This document shows positions 1 through 8,202 of a stretch of DNA of 31,515 nucleotides, one piece after another; position 1 is the stretch's first letter, and the number at the start of each line of letters is the position of its first letter. The position numbers and the translations under genes are program-made. Source of the DNA: Methylomonas sp. (GTDB lineage: Bacteria; Pseudomonadota; Gammaproteobacteria; Methylococcales; Methylomonadaceae); the NCBI GenBank assembly GCA_026988195.1, contig JALSLS010000468.1, forward strand, positions 1-31,515. The letters run 5' to 3'. The notes under the pieces were generated by a model. The model searched no databases, was not told the origin of the DNA, and worked only from the letters and a program-made list of their open reading frames with translations.

Positions 1-292
1 ATTCGAAAAGGAAGGTCATATAAGCGTAAAAAATCTAAAATGAAGAATAAATTACATTATTCGTCCTATAAAAGATCAAGGTGAATCAATTGGTTGCGCT
101 TAACTTAATGACATTGACTCTGACCCCGTTGATAGGGGAGGCTTTATTAGACAATCCCCCCTCAATCCCCCTTTTTCAAAGGGGGAGGTGATCGGTTACG
201 TTCCTAAGCCAGTAGGGTGGGCAAAGGAGGTACGACGCGCCCATTAATGGCAGTCCCGTAGAATGTGGGGACTTTATTTGTTGCCAGTTACC
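1..292. other. Intergenic stretch with repeat debris, no supported gene
   Basis: No convincing gene is visible. Short open frames on the plus strand run in from the left edge and stop at 41-43 and 82-84; either could be the tail of a gene outside the window, but neither can be recognised. A C-rich hairpin (CCCCCTTT at 167-174, AAAGGGGG at 178-185, three-base loop) looks like a dispersed intergenic repeat. Positions 272-292 carry one end of the GGTAACT-type element found more completely at 4985-5146 and 29438-29518. This end lies directly against the stop codon of tadA. Confidence 0.5.
167..185. repeat. C/G-tract hairpin (probable dispersed repeat)
   Basis: A perfect 8-bp stem (CCCCCTTT / AAAGGGGG) with loop TTC. 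It lies downstream of tadA but is not followed by a T run on either strand, so it does not look like a simple intrinsic terminator. Short C/G-tract hairpins of this kind occur as dispersed intergenic repeats in several gammaproteobacterial genomes; here it is seen once. Confidence 0.45.
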
Positions 293-757
293 TTATCTTT
301 TAGGTTTTCGCTTGCGCTTAAAAAAATCTAGTAACAGGTCTGCACATTCATGCTCAAGAATCCCCCCCTGCCAAGCTACTCGATGATTCAAAAATGCTGC
401 ATCCGTTAAACTTAATGCATTACAAACAGCACCGCGCTTAGGATCAAAGGCTCCAAAAACCAAACGCTTAACTCTTGCATGGGATATTGCACCCATACAC
501 ATCACACAGGGCTCCAAAGTGACATAAAGCGTACTGTCTATTAGTCTATAGTTTTCCAACACCAAGCCGCCTTTACGCAATGCCAGCATCTCTGCATGCG
601 CGGTAGGGTCATGGCTCTGTACGGGTATATTCCAACCTTCAGCAATGGCTTGCTCATCTCTCACCAATACTGCGCCAACAGGAATCTCACCCTGCGCTTC
701 TGCTTTTTGAGCAAGCCGGATAGCATAGCGCATCCATTGCTCATCTACCTTCTCCAC
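293..757 (-). CDS. tadA: tRNA-specific adenosine deaminase TadA
   Basis: Deaminates adenosine-34 to inosine in the anticodon of tRNA-Arg(ACG), which lets one tRNA read CGU, CGC and CGA; cytosolic and usually essential. The 154-residue protein has the zinc cytidine-deaminase signature: HAE at 54-56 (H54 zinc ligand, E56 proton shuttle) and PCVMC at 83-87 (C84, C87 zinc ligands). The motif HDPTAHAEM and the C-terminal DFFKRKR tail match TadA of E. coli (167 aa). The start is a GTG 21 bp after the guaA stop; the in-frame ATG at residue 9 is a possible alternative but would leave little N-terminal helix. It is the last gene of a guaB-guaA-tadA set, an order known from other gammaproteobacteria. 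Confidence 0.93.
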   Translation of the reverse strand: MEKVDEQWMRYAIRLAQKAEAQGEIPVGAVLVRDEQAIAEGWNIPVQSHDPTAHAEMLALRKGGLVLENYRLIDSTLYVTLEPCVMCMGAISHARVKRLVFGAFDPKRGAVCNALSLTDAAFLNHRVAWQGGILEHECADLLLDFFKRKRKPKR

Positions 758-778
758 AATAATCTTATTAGCGAATCT

Positions 779-2368
779 TTATTCCCACTCTATGGTTGCT
801 GGTGGCTTACCTGAAATATCGTAACAAACGCGTGAGATTCCAGCGACTTCATTAATAATTCTACGTGAAATCAAATCCAAAAAGTCGTAAGGTAGGTGCG
901 CCCAACGCGCCGTCATAAAATCAACAGTTTCAACCGCTCGGATGGCAATAACATAATCATACCTGCGCCCATCACCCATCACCCCTACTGACTTCACAGG
1001 TAAAAACACGGCAAAGGCCTGACTTACTTTGTTATATAAGTCATGCGCATAAAGCTCTTCTATAAAAATAGCATCCGCTTGGCGTAATAATTCAGCATAT
1101 TCTTTTTTAACTGCACCTAAAATCCTTACTCCCAACCCAGGACCTGGGAATGGGTGACGAAAAACCATATCAGCGGGTAAGCCCAATTCTAATCCTAGCT
1201 TTCTAACTTCATCTTTAAATAGTTCACGCAAGGGCTCAACCAACTTTAAAACCATATCTTCAGGCAGTCCACCGACGTTATGATGCGATTTAATTAAGTG
1301 CGCTTTGCCACTTTTAGACCCTGCAGATTCAATAACATCAGGATAAATAGTCCCTTGAGCTAACCATTTAGCATCTGTTAGCTTTTCTGCTTGTTCATCG
1401 AAAATTTCTATAAACAAGTTACCAATTATTTTACGCTTTATCTCTGGATCTGTTACCCCATCTAATGCATCCATATACCGTTGCTCAGCATTGACTCGGA
1501 TAACTTTCACCCCCATATGCTCGGCAAACATCGCCATAACTTGGTCGCCTTCATTTAAGCGCAATAACCCCGTATCAACAAAAACACAGGTTAGCTGTTT
1601 TCCTATCGCCTTATGTAACAAAGCAGCAACAACAGACGAATCAACGCCACCTGATAAGCCTAAAATAACCTGATCAGCTCCAACAGCTTCTCGTACAGAT
1701 TGAATATTTTCTTTAATAATATTGCTAGAGATCCATAGCGCATCACAAGCACAAATATCTCTGACAAAACGCTTTAAAATTCGCCCACCTTGTTTTGTGT
1801 GCGTTACCTCAGGGTGAAACTGTAAGCCATAAAAAGACTTTTCTTCATGCGCAATACCTGCAATCGGAGCACCTTCTGAATTAGCTATTAATTTAAAGCC
1901 TGCGGGTAATACCACAACCCTGTCACCATGACTCATCCATACATCCAATAAACCAAACCCTTCGGCAGACGTATGATCTTCAATATCAGCTAATAGCTTA
2001 GAGTGCCCTCGCGCTCTGATTTTTGCATACCCAAATTCTCTATGGTCAGAAGATTCAACCTTGCCGCCCATTTGCTCCGTCATGGTTTGCATACCATAAC
2101 AAATACCGAGCACTGGAATACCTAATTCAAATACAATTCGTGGTGCTCTCGGTGTCTCGTCACTCGTAACACTCTCTGGCCCCCCTGAAAGAATAATCCC
2201 CTTAGGTGCAAATTGCTTAATTTCATCAGCACTACATTCACAGGAATAGATCTCACAATAGACACCAATTTCACGAATTCTGCGTGCAATTAGTTGGGTG
2301 TATTGAGAACCAAAATCTAGAATTAGAATTTTATGCGAATGGATATCTGTGGATTGTTGTTTATTCAC
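779..2368 (-). CDS. guaA: GMP synthase (glutamine-hydrolysing)
   Basis: Converts XMP to GMP with ATP and glutamine, the last step of guanine nucleotide synthesis. The 529-residue protein (E. coli 525) has an N-terminal class I glutamine amidotransferase domain (about 12-205) with the catalytic triad visible: C90 in GICYGMQ, H185 and E187 in FHPEV. The ATP-pyrophosphatase domain follows, with the P-loop SGGVDSS at 239-245, then the C-terminal dimerisation domain ending in IEWE, as is usual. The start codon is GTG at 2368, with a weak AGGT upstream. It lies 74 bp downstream of guaB, with a strong stem-loop in the gap (2395-2418), and 21 bp upstream of tadA. Confidence 0.97.
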   Translation of the reverse strand: MNKQQSTDIHSHKILILDFGSQYTQLIARRIREIGVYCEIYSCECSADEIKQFAPKGIILSGGPESVTSDETPRAPRIVFELGIPVLGICYGMQTMTEQMGGKVESSDHREFGYAKIRARGHSKLLADIEDHTSAEGFGLLDVWMSHGDRVVVLPAGFKLIANSEGAPIAGIAHEEKSFYGLQFHPEVTHTKQGGRILKRFVRDICACDALWISSNIIKENIQSVREAVGADQVILGLSGGVDSSVVAALLHKAIGKQLTCVFVDTGLLRLNEGDQVMAMFAEHMGVKVIRVNAEQRYMDALDGVTDPEIKRKIIGNLFIEIFDEQAEKLTDAKWLAQGTIYPDVIESAGSKSGKAHLIKSHHNVGGLPEDMVLKLVEPLRELFKDEVRKLGLELGLPADMVFRHPFPGPGLGVRILGAVKKEYAELLRQADAIFIEELYAHDLYNKVSQAFAVFLPVKSVGVMGDGRRYDYVIAIRAVETVDFMTARWAHLPYDFLDLISRRIINEVAGISRVCYDISGKPPATIEWE

Positions 2369-2394
2369 GGTGAAGACCTATAAGACTTAAACAA

Positions 2395-2418
2395 ATTGGG
2401 GCTCAATAGAGCCCCAAT
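2395..2418 (-). terminator. Stem-loop between guaB and guaA (attenuator or weak terminator)
   Basis: A perfect 10-bp stem, ATTGGGGCTC / GAGCCCCAAT, with a four-base loop. On the minus (transcribed) strand it is followed by TTTGTTT, a poor T tract, so it may act as a partial terminator or mRNA-stability element that sets guaA below guaB rather than as a full stop. On the plus strand it is followed by an A run, so it is not a plus-strand terminator. Confidence 0.5.
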
Positions 2419-2442
2419 AAAAAAATATATTTGCTAATCAAT

Positions 2443-3903
2443 TTAAACTTGATAGTTAGGCGCCTCTTTAGTAATTGTTACATCATGCACATGACTTTCT
2501 CTCATTCCGGCGCTAGTCACTCGCACAAATTGAACTTTATCATGCATGGTGTCAATATCCTTACTTCCTGTATAGCCCATACTCGATTTAATTCCACCCA
2601 ATAATTGATGGATAATAGCCAGCATACTCCCTTTATAGGGAACACGCCCCTCAATACCTTCTGGAACCAGTTTTTCAACACTATCGCTTTCTTGAAAGTA
2701 ACGGTCACTTGAACCTTGCTGCTGAGACATCGCGCCTAAAGACCCCATACCTCGATATGACTTATATGATCGCCCCTGAAATAATTCAACCTCTCCTGGT
2801 GCTTCTTCAGTCCCTGCAAACAGCCCCCCTAACATAATTGCATGAGCACCTGCTGCCAGAGCTTTAGCTACATCACCAGAGTAACGAACACCCCCATCAG
2901 CAATTAATGGAACTCCCGTCCCTTTTAATGCATCAGCAACATTACTGACGGCAGTAATCTGTGGAACACCTACACCGGCAACAATGCGCGTAGTACAAAT
3001 TGAACCAGGCCCGATTCCTACTTTAACACCATCAGCCCCTGCTTCAACCAAAGCCAAAGCTGCCTCAGCCGTTGCAATATTTCCCCCAATAACTTGTACT
3101 TCAGGGTAATTAGACTTAACCCAACGCACTCTATCTAAAACACCTTGTGAATGTCCATGTGCAGTATCAACAATTATAACATCGACTCCCGCTTTAACTA
3201 ATGCATCAACTCGCTCTTCTGTTCCCTCTCCAGTACCAACAGCGGCGCCCACTCTGAGCCGCTCTTGTTCATCTTTACATGCGTGGGGATAGTCTTTTGC
3301 TTTTTGAATATCTTTTACCGTAATCATCCCACATAAATGAAACTGATCATTTACAACCAGTACCTTCTCTATCCGGTGCTTATGAAGCAAGGCCATTGCC
3401 GTTTTATGGTCAGTTGACTGGTTAACGGTAATTAACCGCTCTTTAGGGGTCATAACTGAGGTTACTTTCTCATCTAACCGTGTTTCAAATCGCAAATCTC
3501 GGCTGGTCACAATGCCAACTAAATCATCCCCGTCAACAACAGGTACACCAGAGATATTTTCTGCTTTTGTCAATTCCATTACATCTCTGACAGTCACATC
3601 AGGTGAAACAGTGATAGGGTCTTTAATAACACCACTTTCATACTTCTTAACATGCATGACTTCTAATGCTTGCTCTTCAATAGTCATATTCTTATGAATA
3701 ATCCCTATTCCACCTTCTTGAGCAATCGCAATCGCAAGTTTTGCTTCTGTTACTGTGTCCATGGCAGCCGAAACCAATGGAATATTAAGTGCTATTTCCC
3801 GTGTTAATTTTGTTTTTAATTCGACATCCCTTGGCAACACTGTTGAATGTGCGGGTACTAATAACACATCATCAAACGTGAGAGCTTCCTGAATAATTTG
3901 CAT
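2443..3903 (-). CDS. guaB: Inosine-5'-monophosphate dehydrogenase
   Basis: NAD-dependent oxidation of IMP to XMP, the committed step to guanine nucleotides; a cytosolic tetramer. The 486-residue length matches E. coli GuaB (488). The N-terminal part of the TIM barrel (MDTVTEA near 48-54) is followed by a tandem CBS regulatory module (about 93-205). The barrel then resumes with GGNIAT (273-278) and the active-site loop GIGPGSICTTR, whose catalytic cysteine is C303. The flap carries YRGMGS. The ATG start is preceded by AGGTTGAG. It is the first gene of guaB-guaA-tadA, and a TATAAT sequence lies upstream on the same strand. Nothing is missing from the family's key residues. Confidence 0.97.
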   Translation of the reverse strand: MQIIQEALTFDDVLLVPAHSTVLPRDVELKTKLTREIALNIPLVSAAMDTVTEAKLAIAIAQEGGIGIIHKNMTIEEQALEVMHVKKYESGVIKDPITVSPDVTVRDVMELTKAENISGVPVVDGDDLVGIVTSRDLRFETRLDEKVTSVMTPKERLITVNQSTDHKTAMALLHKHRIEKVLVVNDQFHLCGMITVKDIQKAKDYPHACKDEQERLRVGAAVGTGEGTEERVDALVKAGVDVIIVDTAHGHSQGVLDRVRWVKSNYPEVQVIGGNIATAEAALALVEAGADGVKVGIGPGSICTTRIVAGVGVPQITAVSNVADALKGTGVPLIADGGVRYSGDVAKALAAGAHAIMLGGLFAGTEEAPGEVELFQGRSYKSYRGMGSLGAMSQQQGSSDRYFQESDSVEKLVPEGIEGRVPYKGSMLAIIHQLLGGIKSSMGYTGSKDIDTMHDKVQFVRVTSAGMRESHVHDVTITKEAPNYQV

Positions 3904-3938
3904 GACTCAACCTATCAAAAACCTTAAATTAACCGAGC

Positions 3939-3944
3939 ATTATA
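3939..3944 (-). promoter_or_regulatory. Possible -10 box for guaB
   Basis: A perfect TATAAT lies on the minus strand 35-40 bp upstream of the guaB start, in AT-rich DNA. No good -35 element is found at 16-18 bp, so this is only a candidate. Confidence 0.3.
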
Positions 3945-4037
3945 ATCATAAATACTTGCAAATAATATAGTTAATAAAATATTATTTGTATTTTCAACCA
4001 AAAAACGTAACTATTCAGCATTTTTAGTAAATGCTTA

Positions 4038-4223
4038 GTAGGAGCGTCCGCCTTCGGCAATTGCTCCTGCATTGCTCTACCTACGTGCATAATCTACATG
4101 GATGTAGTGAATGCAGATATTGCAGGAGCAAATATCTGTCCATGCACTAGTCGGTGCGATTAAAATAATGCTCTTTTCTCTGAAACCTTCAATTATCTTC
4201 GCGCCGAGGGCGGACGCTCCTAC
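4038..4223. repeat. BIME-like REP pair with a second palindrome nested inside
   Basis: The left end (GTAGGAGCGTCCGCC, 4038-4052) and the right end (GGCGGACGCTCCTAC, 4209-4223) are inverted copies of the REP sequence that flanks the transposase gene near 16-17 kb. Here the left arm stops being REP-like soon after its first 20 bases, and a different inverted repeat sits inside: TTGCTCCTGCA at 4061-4071 against TGCAGGAGCAA at 4121-4131. The element lies between guaB (minus) and yiaD (plus), in a 450-bp gap with no gene. Confidence 0.8.
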
Positions 4224-4353
4224 ATCATCACCTATTCACAAGCCGAATAGTGACCAAAAAACAATATTAGTTCTACTCTAACCCTAATATTCAGCTCACA
4301 TTAAGCGGCTCTTTGTACTATTATTAGACATTTACTATCCAAGAGAACTTAGC

Positions 4354-4989
4354 ATGAAAAAATTAACGGGTATTATTCTAGCCACGGCATTAACAACTGG
4401 CTGTGCAATTGACCCTTATACAGGTGAAGAAAAAGTTGCCAATACGGCTTGGGGTTCTGCAATTGGAGCAGGCGTTGGTGCAGGTATCGGAGCACTTGCG
4501 GGGGGCGGAAAAGGTGCTTTAATTGGCGCAGGGGCTGGTGCAGCAGTTGGCGCTGGTGCGGGTTATTATATGGACACCCAAGAAGCCAAACTACGTGCCC
4601 GCCTTGAAGGCACTGGGGTAAGAATCCAAAGACAAGGTGACAACCTAAAGTTAATTATGCCGGGGAACATTACCTTTGCAACTAACTCATCAAATATTAA
4701 TGGAAACTTCTACCCCATTCTAGATTCTGTTGGCATCATCTTAAGAGAGTTTAACAATACCAGTATCAATATTTCTGGCTTTACAGACTCTTCAGGGAGC
4801 GATACATACAATCAATCACTTTCTGAAGACAGAGCGAATAGTGTTGCTAGCTACCTTGTGCAAACAGGCGTACAACATGGTCGTATTCAAGCAAGAGGGT
4901 TTGGAGAACGTTATCCAATTGCTTCAAATGATACCGCAATGGGGCGCGCACAAAACCGTCGTGTAGAAATTAGCATTCGCCCAAGGTAA
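4354..4989 (+). CDS. yiaD: OmpA-family lipoprotein YiaD-like
   Basis: The 211-residue protein has a lipoprotein signal with a slightly atypical lipobox (TTGC, C17 lipidated; no Asp at +2, so outer-membrane sorting is likely). A glycine-zipper segment rich in GAGVGAG repeats (about 37-72) and the YYMDTQEAKLR motif follow. The C-terminal OmpA/MotB-like peptidoglycan-binding domain (about 90-210) has the GFTDSSG and NRRVEI motifs. Architecture and length match E. coli YiaD (219 aa), an envelope lipoprotein linked to outer membrane stability. It is a single gene, with AAGAGAA as its ribosome site. Its TAA stop is formed by the first bases of the repeat element that begins at 4985. Confidence 0.9.
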   Translation: MKKLTGIILATALTTGCAIDPYTGEEKVANTAWGSAIGAGVGAGIGALAGGGKGALIGAGAGAAVGAGAGYYMDTQEAKLRARLEGTGVRIQRQGDNLKLIMPGNITFATNSSNINGNFYPILDSVGIILREFNNTSINISGFTDSSGSDTYNQSLSEDRANSVASYLVQTGVQHGRIQARGFGERYPIASNDTAMGRAQNRRVEISIRPR

Positions 4990-5146
4990 GGCAACCAGCA
5001 ACAAATAACCCACCCACCTTGCTGGCTTTTTTGTCCCTGCTCAAACCATCTCAATCGTTACGTAGCTGGCTATGCTCCTCTTGAGATAGATTGAGCAGAA
5101 ACAAAAAATCTGCACAATCTGGGTGGGTTATTTATTGCCAGTTACC
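4985..5146. repeat. GGTAACT-type palindromic element, copy A
   Basis: Imperfect inverted repeat whose arms share AAATAACCCACCCA (left, from 5002) and TGGGTGGGTTATTT (right, ending 5134). The outer ends are GGTAAGGCAACCAGCAA and TTGCCAGTTACC. The interior holds a second small dyad (TCTCAATC / GATTGAGC). The same terminal sequence recurs at 272-292 (one arm) and 29438-29518. The left end overlaps the yiaD stop codon. It could act as a bidirectional transcription barrier between the convergent yiaD and tauE-type genes. Confidence 0.75.
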
Positions 5147-5152
5147 TAAGCT

Positions 5153-5320
5153 ATACTTCGCGCGGTCACGGATGCGGATGCGGAGTTTATAAGCTGCTGA
5201 TTTTTGTCGATAGTAAGGCGCTGAAACAGGCACATAGCAAGCTACGTAACTGTTTCAGCAACGCAGCTATTGGCAAAAACTCAGCGGTTAGAAATCCGCA
5301 GTCGTGACCGCGTGAAGTAT
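5153..5320. mobile_element. MITE-like element, copy 1 (168 bp)
   Basis: Terminal inverted repeats of 18 bp with one mismatch: ATACTTCGCGCGGTCACG at the left, and CGTGACCGCGTGAAGTAT at the right. There is a nested dyad in the middle (CTGAAACAG / CTGTTTCAG), and no coding capacity. A related copy sits at 10566-10725. Bases just outside (CT on the left, AG on the right) extend the symmetry, which could mean a short TA-type target. It starts six bases after the previous element, between convergent genes. Confidence 0.7.
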
Positions 5321-5322
5321 AG

Positions 5323-5359
5323 ATGGCTCAAGGCGAAAAAATATACCACCTTGAGCCAT
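5323..5359. repeat. Perfect 11-bp inverted repeat downstream of the TauE-type gene
   Basis: ATGGCTCAAGG at 5323-5333 pairs with CCTTGAGCCAT at 5349-5359, with a 15-base loop carrying a T run on the minus strand. It starts 10 bp after the stop of the minus-strand permease gene and may form the 3' end of its transcript, although the usual T tail after the stem is absent. Confidence 0.5.
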
Positions 5360-5368
5360 ACTCTACCC

Positions 5369-6160
5369 TCAGCCTAAAATCATTTTTATCGCAATTAAAA
5401 AAAGCACCACAGAAAAATATCTTTTTAGTTTTTTAGCAGGTAATTTATTGGCTAACTTTGCACCTATCGGTGCAGTAACGATACTACAGAGCGTTATTCC
5501 TGCTAGTGCTGGCAAATAAACATAACCAAAACTCCATTCTGGTAATAAAGCGGACTTCCACCCCAAAGCTATATAAGTCACTACGCCTGCAATAGCGATA
5601 GATAAGCCACAGGCACTTGATACAGCAACCGCATTTTTCATAGCCAATTGCCGAGACAGCAAATATGGCACCGTTAAGGTTCCGCCTCCAATACCTAAAA
5701 CTGAAGACAAACAACCAATAACAGTTCCCATTAAATAATCCAGCCTATACTTATTTTTTTTCACCACCACATTTTGCCTTTCTGGCCAAGCCATCCTGAC
5801 ACCAACAAATATCAAATAAGCAATAAAAAACCACTTCAATACAGCCCCATTAACTTGATCAGCAACAACAGCCCCGACACTTGCCCCCAGCAAAACTCCT
5901 GGAGTCAACCTTATAACACGCCCCCATTGAATTGCCCCCAGATGATGGTGCGCGATAATTGAAGCGGTCGCCGTAAAAATAATCGTCGCTAATGAAGTGG
6001 CTATCGCCATAATCATCACCAGCTCAGTAGGAAAATGCTGATTAGCAAATAACACAGCTAAAGCAGGCACAATAACCACCCCTCCCCCCAAACCAAACAG
6101 CCCAGCCAACAGGCCGGCAATAGCCCCTAAAAGCATACTAAATAAAAACAATTCAATCAT
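5369..6160 (-). CDS. TauE/SafE-family membrane permease
   Basis: A 263-residue, strongly hydrophobic protein with about eight membrane segments in two similar halves. The N-terminal segment has the family pattern LAGLFGLGGGVVIVPAL, and the second half repeats it as SSVLGIGGGTLTVPYL (about 149-164). This duplicated glycine-rich pattern is typical of the TauE/SafE (DUF81) family, whose members export sulfite, sulfoacetate or other organic anions at the inner membrane. The substrate cannot be read from the sequence and no sulfur gene is adjacent. It is divergent from cca across only 49 bp. Confidence 0.88.
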   Translation of the reverse strand: MIELFLFSMLLGAIAGLLAGLFGLGGGVVIVPALAVLFANQHFPTELVMIMAIATSLATIIFTATASIIAHHHLGAIQWGRVIRLTPGVLLGASVGAVVADQVNGAVLKWFFIAYLIFVGVRMAWPERQNVVVKKNKYRLDYLMGTVIGCLSSVLGIGGGTLTVPYLLSRQLAMKNAVAVSSACGLSIAIAGVVTYIALGWKSALLPEWSFGYVYLPALAGITLCSIVTAPIGAKLANKLPAKKLKRYFSVVLFLIAIKMILG

Positions 6161-6209
6161 CGGCTTACCCTGTTAAAATCTTACACTAATAATTTAGGCG
6201 TAATTTGTA

Positions 6210-7436
6210 ATGAAAACATTATTGGTTGGCGGCGCAGTAAGAGACACTCTATTAAACTACCCTGTCATAGAAAAAGACTGGGTTGTTATTGGTGAAACAC
6301 CTGAGTCCATGATTAAACAAGGCTTCCTGCCGGTTGGAAAAGATTTCCCCGTTTTTTTACACCCCAAGACCCACGATGAATACGCTCTTGCTCGTACTGA
6401 GCGTAAATCAGCGCCAGGATACAAAGGGTTTATTGTTCACTCCTCACCTGAAATTACTTTAGAGGAAGACCTTATTCGTAGAGATTTAACCATAAATGCC
6501 ATGGCTATGGATGAAAAAGGCACTCTTATTGACCCTTACAACGGCCTAAAAGACCTTGAGCAGCGCATTTTTCGTCATGTTTCCTCCGCCTTTAGCGAAG
6601 ACCCCGTTAGAGTGTTGCGCATTGCTCGCTTTGCAGCAAGATACTCCCATCTCGGCTTTACCATAGCCGAGGAAACCCTAGCTCTAATGAAACAAATGGT
6701 TGCTGATGGCGAAACCAATCACTTAGTTGCAGAACGTGTTTGGGCTGAGTTAGTTAAAGCCTTATCAGAAAAAACACCCTCAGCATTTTTCTACACGCTT
6801 AAAGAATGTAACGCCTTACAACCAATCTTCCCTGAAATTGACCAGCTTTTTGGTGTCCCTCAGCCCGAAAAATATCACCCAGAAATTGATACGGGTATTC
6901 ATAGCCTACTTAGCCTTGAGCAGGCCTGCTTATTATCCCCTAAACCAGAGGTGCGCTTAGCCGCACTATTACATGACTTGGGTAAAGCCCTGACCGATAA
7001 AAGCAAATGGCCCAGCCATCACGGGCACGAAAAACAAGGCCTTCCGGTATTAGAACAACTCTGTCAACGTTTACGAATACCAAAGCCATTTAGGGCTCTT
7101 GCCACACAAGTTATGACATACCATACACACTGTCATCGCTGTTTTGAGTTAAAAGCAAGCACCCTGACCGACATGCTTAGCTCACTTGCCGCCTTTAAAC
7201 CTTCTAATTCCACAATAAATGACTTTGTTCTTGCCTGTGAGGCTGACGCTAAAGGCCGGACAGGTTTAGAAAACGTACATTACCGACAGTCTTCCTATTT
7301 ATTAGGTGCGGCTAAAGCGGCATGCAAAATTGATACATCAAGCATTATAAAAAGCGATTTAAAAGGGCCCCAGATAGGCGAAGCTATTCGTAGACTCAGA
7401 ATCAACGCCATTAAAAATTATATTAAATCGGTATAA
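6210..7436 (+). CDS. cca: CCA tRNA nucleotidyltransferase / HD phosphohydrolase
   Basis: Adds or repairs the 3'-terminal CCA of tRNAs. The 408-residue protein (E. coli Cca 412) starts with the class II nucleotidyltransferase motif LLVGGAVRD (4-12) and the metal-binding pair E21 and D23 in EKDWVVIG. RRDLTINAMA (90-99) and the helical neck region FSEDPVRVLRIARFAAR follow. A C-terminal HD domain is present (LLHDLGKA, H255-D256), which in E. coli gives 2',3'-cyclic phosphodiesterase and phosphatase activity. The last 14 bp overlap the convergent lipoprotein gene. The ribosome site is weak. Confidence 0.96.
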   Translation: MKTLLVGGAVRDTLLNYPVIEKDWVVIGETPESMIKQGFLPVGKDFPVFLHPKTHDEYALARTERKSAPGYKGFIVHSSPEITLEEDLIRRDLTINAMAMDEKGTLIDPYNGLKDLEQRIFRHVSSAFSEDPVRVLRIARFAARYSHLGFTIAEETLALMKQMVADGETNHLVAERVWAELVKALSEKTPSAFFYTLKECNALQPIFPEIDQLFGVPQPEKYHPEIDTGIHSLLSLEQACLLSPKPEVRLAALLHDLGKALTDKSKWPSHHGHEKQGLPVLEQLCQRLRIPKPFRALATQVMTYHTHCHRCFELKASTLTDMLSSLAAFKPSNSTINDFVLACEADAKGRTGLENVHYRQSSYLLGAAKAACKIDTSSIIKSDLKGPQIGEAIRRLRINAIKNYIKSV

Positions 7437-8118
7437 AAGCAGTCGCAATTGCTTGAATAACATTTTTAATTTGCCGGTGATTTCTATCGGCCATAATTTG
7501 AGCAATCATATCTTGAGCATTAATTATTTTGCCAAATAAGCGTTCAAAACTTAAGTTAACCTCTTCAGTTCCCCCTGAGCTCAATAAAAACAACTCCCCT
7601 TTTTCATTATATTTAGTCCGTAATAACCACGAAGCCAACTCTACATTTCTTGCGCTATCATAAAGCTTTTGAGCCTCTAACATATTATGCAAGTAAAAAG
7701 ACCGATGGCCATCATACGAAGCTAAAATCATGCTTTCTAACCCAACGACAAAAACCTTAACTCTATCCCCCTGATAGTTTTCATCGAATGTTAACCTTAA
7801 ACTATCAACACTGGTTTTACCTTCCACTACAGGGAATGGATTAGCAGTGATAGTGTTTACCGCCGCTTCCAAACTCTTATTTCCAGCCTTTTTCCACTCA
7901 GAAGGGTTACGCTTATATAACTTTACAGCCAATTCACTGAGCGCATCAAACACCACACGCTGATGCATTTCTGACACCAAATCAATATCATTTTTTACAA
8001 TTGAGCTCAACTCAAACTGGCGTCCTTTAACATCTCCACTAGAAGAACAGCCTAAATTAAATAAGATAATTAAACTACAAGCCAGCCGTACCAAATACCT
8101 CTTAAAAGGTTGTTTCAT
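7423..8118 (-). CDS. Predicted outer-membrane lipoprotein of unknown function
   Basis: Not recognised. The 231-residue product has a clear lipoprotein signal: basic start (MKQPFKRYLVR), hydrophobic core and lipobox NLGC with C24 as the lipid site. Serine at +2 predicts the outer membrane. The mature part is a mixed alpha/beta, soluble-looking domain with no repeats or metal motif; a central FVVGLESMILASYDGH stretch and a C-terminal helix are its most ordered-looking parts. It converges on cca with a 14-bp overlap and is divergent from yajQ, so it is probably transcribed alone. The function is open. Confidence 0.75.
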   Translation of the reverse strand: MKQPFKRYLVRLACSLIILFNLGCSSSGDVKGRQFELSSIVKNDIDLVSEMHQRVVFDALSELAVKLYKRNPSEWKKAGNKSLEAAVNTITANPFPVVEGKTSVDSLRLTFDENYQGDRVKVFVVGLESMILASYDGHRSFYLHNMLEAQKLYDSARNVELASWLLRTKYNEKGELFLLSSGGTEEVNLSFERLFGKIINAQDMIAQIMADRNHRQIKNVIQAIATAFIPI

Positions 8119-8202
8119 TATTATTCCAATAAAATGCGTTGAATATTATCTGTAACAGAATTATAGTTAGCTTTCACTTATTTACCCTAAAAAATAAACA
8201 CA

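Noticed and set aside
1..84. Possible tail of a coding sequence reading in from the left edge on the plus strand (frame 1 basic peptide ending at 82-84; frame 2 ending at 41-43).
   Set aside because: Two frames are equally plausible over a short span and neither peptide is recognised, so no gene end can be called.
5323..5359. Intrinsic terminator for the TauE-type gene.
   Set aside because: The stem is perfect, but the T run is in the loop and none follows the stem, so it is listed only as an inverted repeat.
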